From the NCBI GenBank assembly GCA_011319805.1, contig SJRY01000092.1, positions 1 to 22,889 on the forward strand: a stretch of 22,889 nucleotides of DNA. The letters are read 5' to 3'. The stretch comes from Macrocybe gigantea. Its lineage: Eukaryota; Basidiomycota; Agaricomycetes; Agaricales; Callistosporiaceae. Below, piece by piece: positions 19,501-22,889 of the stretch (positions within the stretch are counted from its first letter, which is position 1; every line of letters begins with the position of its first letter). A model generated the notes under the pieces. It saw only the letters and a program-made list of their open reading frames with translations, did no database searches and was not told where the DNA came from. The position numbers were made by a program, and so were the translations under genes.

Positions 19501-20531
19501 CTCAACCGGAAAACCAGGTGAACGAATATGGGGAAAAGGTCTCACCCACCATCGAATCCAACCAGCCTTATCTCAATCTCGCAACGTAAGCAGATGGGAC
19601 CCATTCTTCCTTCTGTAAATGGCCTAGCCCCGTGACTGCGGTGCTCATTTGCTTTGTCTTGCTTTTGGCAGCTTCCGCATGGTCGTGTTGGCGGATGAGG
19701 TTCTGGAATCGTTCTTCGAGACGGACTTGTCGGCGTCTTTCCGTTTGGAGCCTATTCCTGACATGGAGCTCCCACCAGCGAACAGCGGGTTGCTTGGCGA
19801 GCTCTGGTCATCGATAGCGAGCGACAGTAACAAGAAGATCTTCAACATGTTCACTGACGAAATTGGCAAAACTATCGGAAAACACCAGGTTGTGTATCCT
19901 GTATTAGTTGTCCTCGGTTCGATCTGATATGTTTTTGCAAAGATCATTCAGAAACCTTCCATCGGACGATACACCAAGTTAGAGGAACCTAAAGCCCGGG
20001 AGTCGCTTCTCACCCCTTCGATGCGCAAGTCGCCTTCGAAATCGAGCCTCCAGGGTAACTCAAGCACCGCGACGCTGGCGACCGCCTCAACCACGACGCT
20101 CTCAGTTGACGTCAAAGCACCGGAACCAACCAAGAACCATCCTACCGTTCCCGACAGCGCAGCTGGATTCTCTCCTATGGTTCAAGCTGTGAACGCGCGC
20201 CTGATGGAGCGCACGCCGTTCGCGATTGACGACGCTAAAGATGACGAAGATGAAGACGAGGACGAGCTGGGCGCGGACGACAATGACGACAGGGTCATGG
20301 ACGAGGTTCGCACCCCAGGTGCTTTCTCTGGCTTGGGTCCTGCTTACGCCACACGCTTCCCTCCTTTCATAAATAGGTTGACGCCTTCCTTGAGGCCCAC
20401 GACTCTGGTTTGACTGACGAGGACAAGGAGGTCGTTAACGGTGAGCACTTTTCTTGCATCGCCCTGCCCTTTTTGCGCATGGGCCTTAATTTGGTGTTAC
20501 AGATCTAATTCATGCAGAACCTGTCAAGTAG
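16503..20531 (+). CDS. Rab GTPase-activating protein with GRAM, TBC and EF-hand (Gyp2/Mdr1, TBC1D8/9-like)
   Basis: Exons after the unresolved 5' part (16503-16915): 16965-17242, 17297-17343, 17409-17728, 17777-17808, 17860-17931, 17984-18121, 18176-18262, 18311-18315, 18369-18429, 18488-18947, 19009-19101, 19172-19309, 19410-19585, 19672-19888, 19943-20305, 20377-20440, 20503-20531; about 1000 residues. GRAM region: [20 protein letters not shown] and [23 protein letters not shown] domain: [31 protein letters not shown] with the catalytic Arg finger, ELGYCQAMNI with the Gln finger, and [13 protein letters not shown] canonical EF-hand loop [12 protein letters not shown] follows. The acidic C-terminus ends [12 protein letters not shown]. 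It should speed GTP hydrolysis by Rab/Ypt proteins on secretory or endocytic membranes. One base is missing near 16899 (THGM context WHGM). The start is uncertain: the frame changes between 16640 and 16752. Confidence 0.9.
18311..18315 (+). other. Five-nucleotide microexon of the TBC gene
   Basis: Exon 18176-18262 ends in GG and exon 18369-18429 begins with CT. Joining them directly gives a wrong frame. Including CCTTG, flanked by ...TTATAG on the left and GTTAGT on the right, yields codons GGC CTT GCT and the conserved GLAILK strand after FQV. The two introns are 18263-18310 (48 bp) and 18316-18368 (53 bp), both GT-AG. Confidence 0.75.
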
Positions 20532-20737
20532 CAACTGGAAGTTGTGCCTCCGGAATCGCATTAGGGTTTTTAATCTTCGCATCTTCACACTTCGCTTGTT
20601 TTTTTCTGTCGCATTGCTGTATTTGTATTAATGGGACATCCCTCACCAGATAGGAGTCGCCGATGTGCAAACGAGATTAAGCATACATACTCTTGGAAAC
20701 GTGTACAACATGAGCTGGTATAGAAGGAAAAAAATTA

Positions 20738-22889
<2,152 letters not shown>

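Overview
The window looks like a stretch of nuclear genome from a basidiomycete fungus, most likely an Agaricomycete. The genes carry many short GT-AG introns of about 45-70 bp and are packed on both strands. Several families are typical of mushroom-forming fungi: a MYND/DUF4470-type protein, an F-box/leucine-rich protein and a lineage-type kinase with a GDLREPN loop. All gene models are hand splices checked by reading frame. No database search was possible, so family names rest on recognised motifs.

Layout, left to right. (1) 1-875, minus: N-terminal part of the DNA polymerase alpha catalytic subunit, cut by the window edge. (2) About 1985-4344, plus: a DUF4470/MYND-type protein. (3) 4691-5422, minus: an intact flavin-reductase-like flavoprotein. 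(4) 6217-8649, plus: a 14-exon major facilitator transporter, divergent from the flavin reductase. (5) 9109-10837, plus: an intact F-box protein. (6) 11347-13364, minus: an atypical protein-kinase-like protein. (7) 13677-15373, minus: an intact Baeyer-Villiger-type flavin monooxygenase. (8) About 16503-20531, plus: a Rab GTPase-activating protein with GRAM, TBC and EF-hand parts. (9) 20815-22483, minus: a WDR5/Swd3-like WD40 protein.

Conserved cell machinery (POL1 on the left, TBC/Rab-GAP and WDR5 on the right) brackets a middle block of fungal accessory genes: a flavoprotein, an exporter, F-box and kinase signalling proteins and a monooxygenase. Reductase, exporter and monooxygenase could in principle serve one detoxification or secondary-metabolite function, but the sequence does not show co-regulation.

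Two technical points matter. First, single-base reading-frame losses, many at short G or C runs, are dense in the first 4.3 kb and sparse to absent further right. This looks more like consensus error near a contig end than gene decay. Second, the most interesting biology I see is a cluster of four ACGCGT boxes (MluI cell-cycle boxes) in 65 bp at the first intron of POL1, and a 5-nucleotide microexon needed to keep the TBC gene in frame. I found no CRISPR array, rRNA, tRNA or recognisable transposon.
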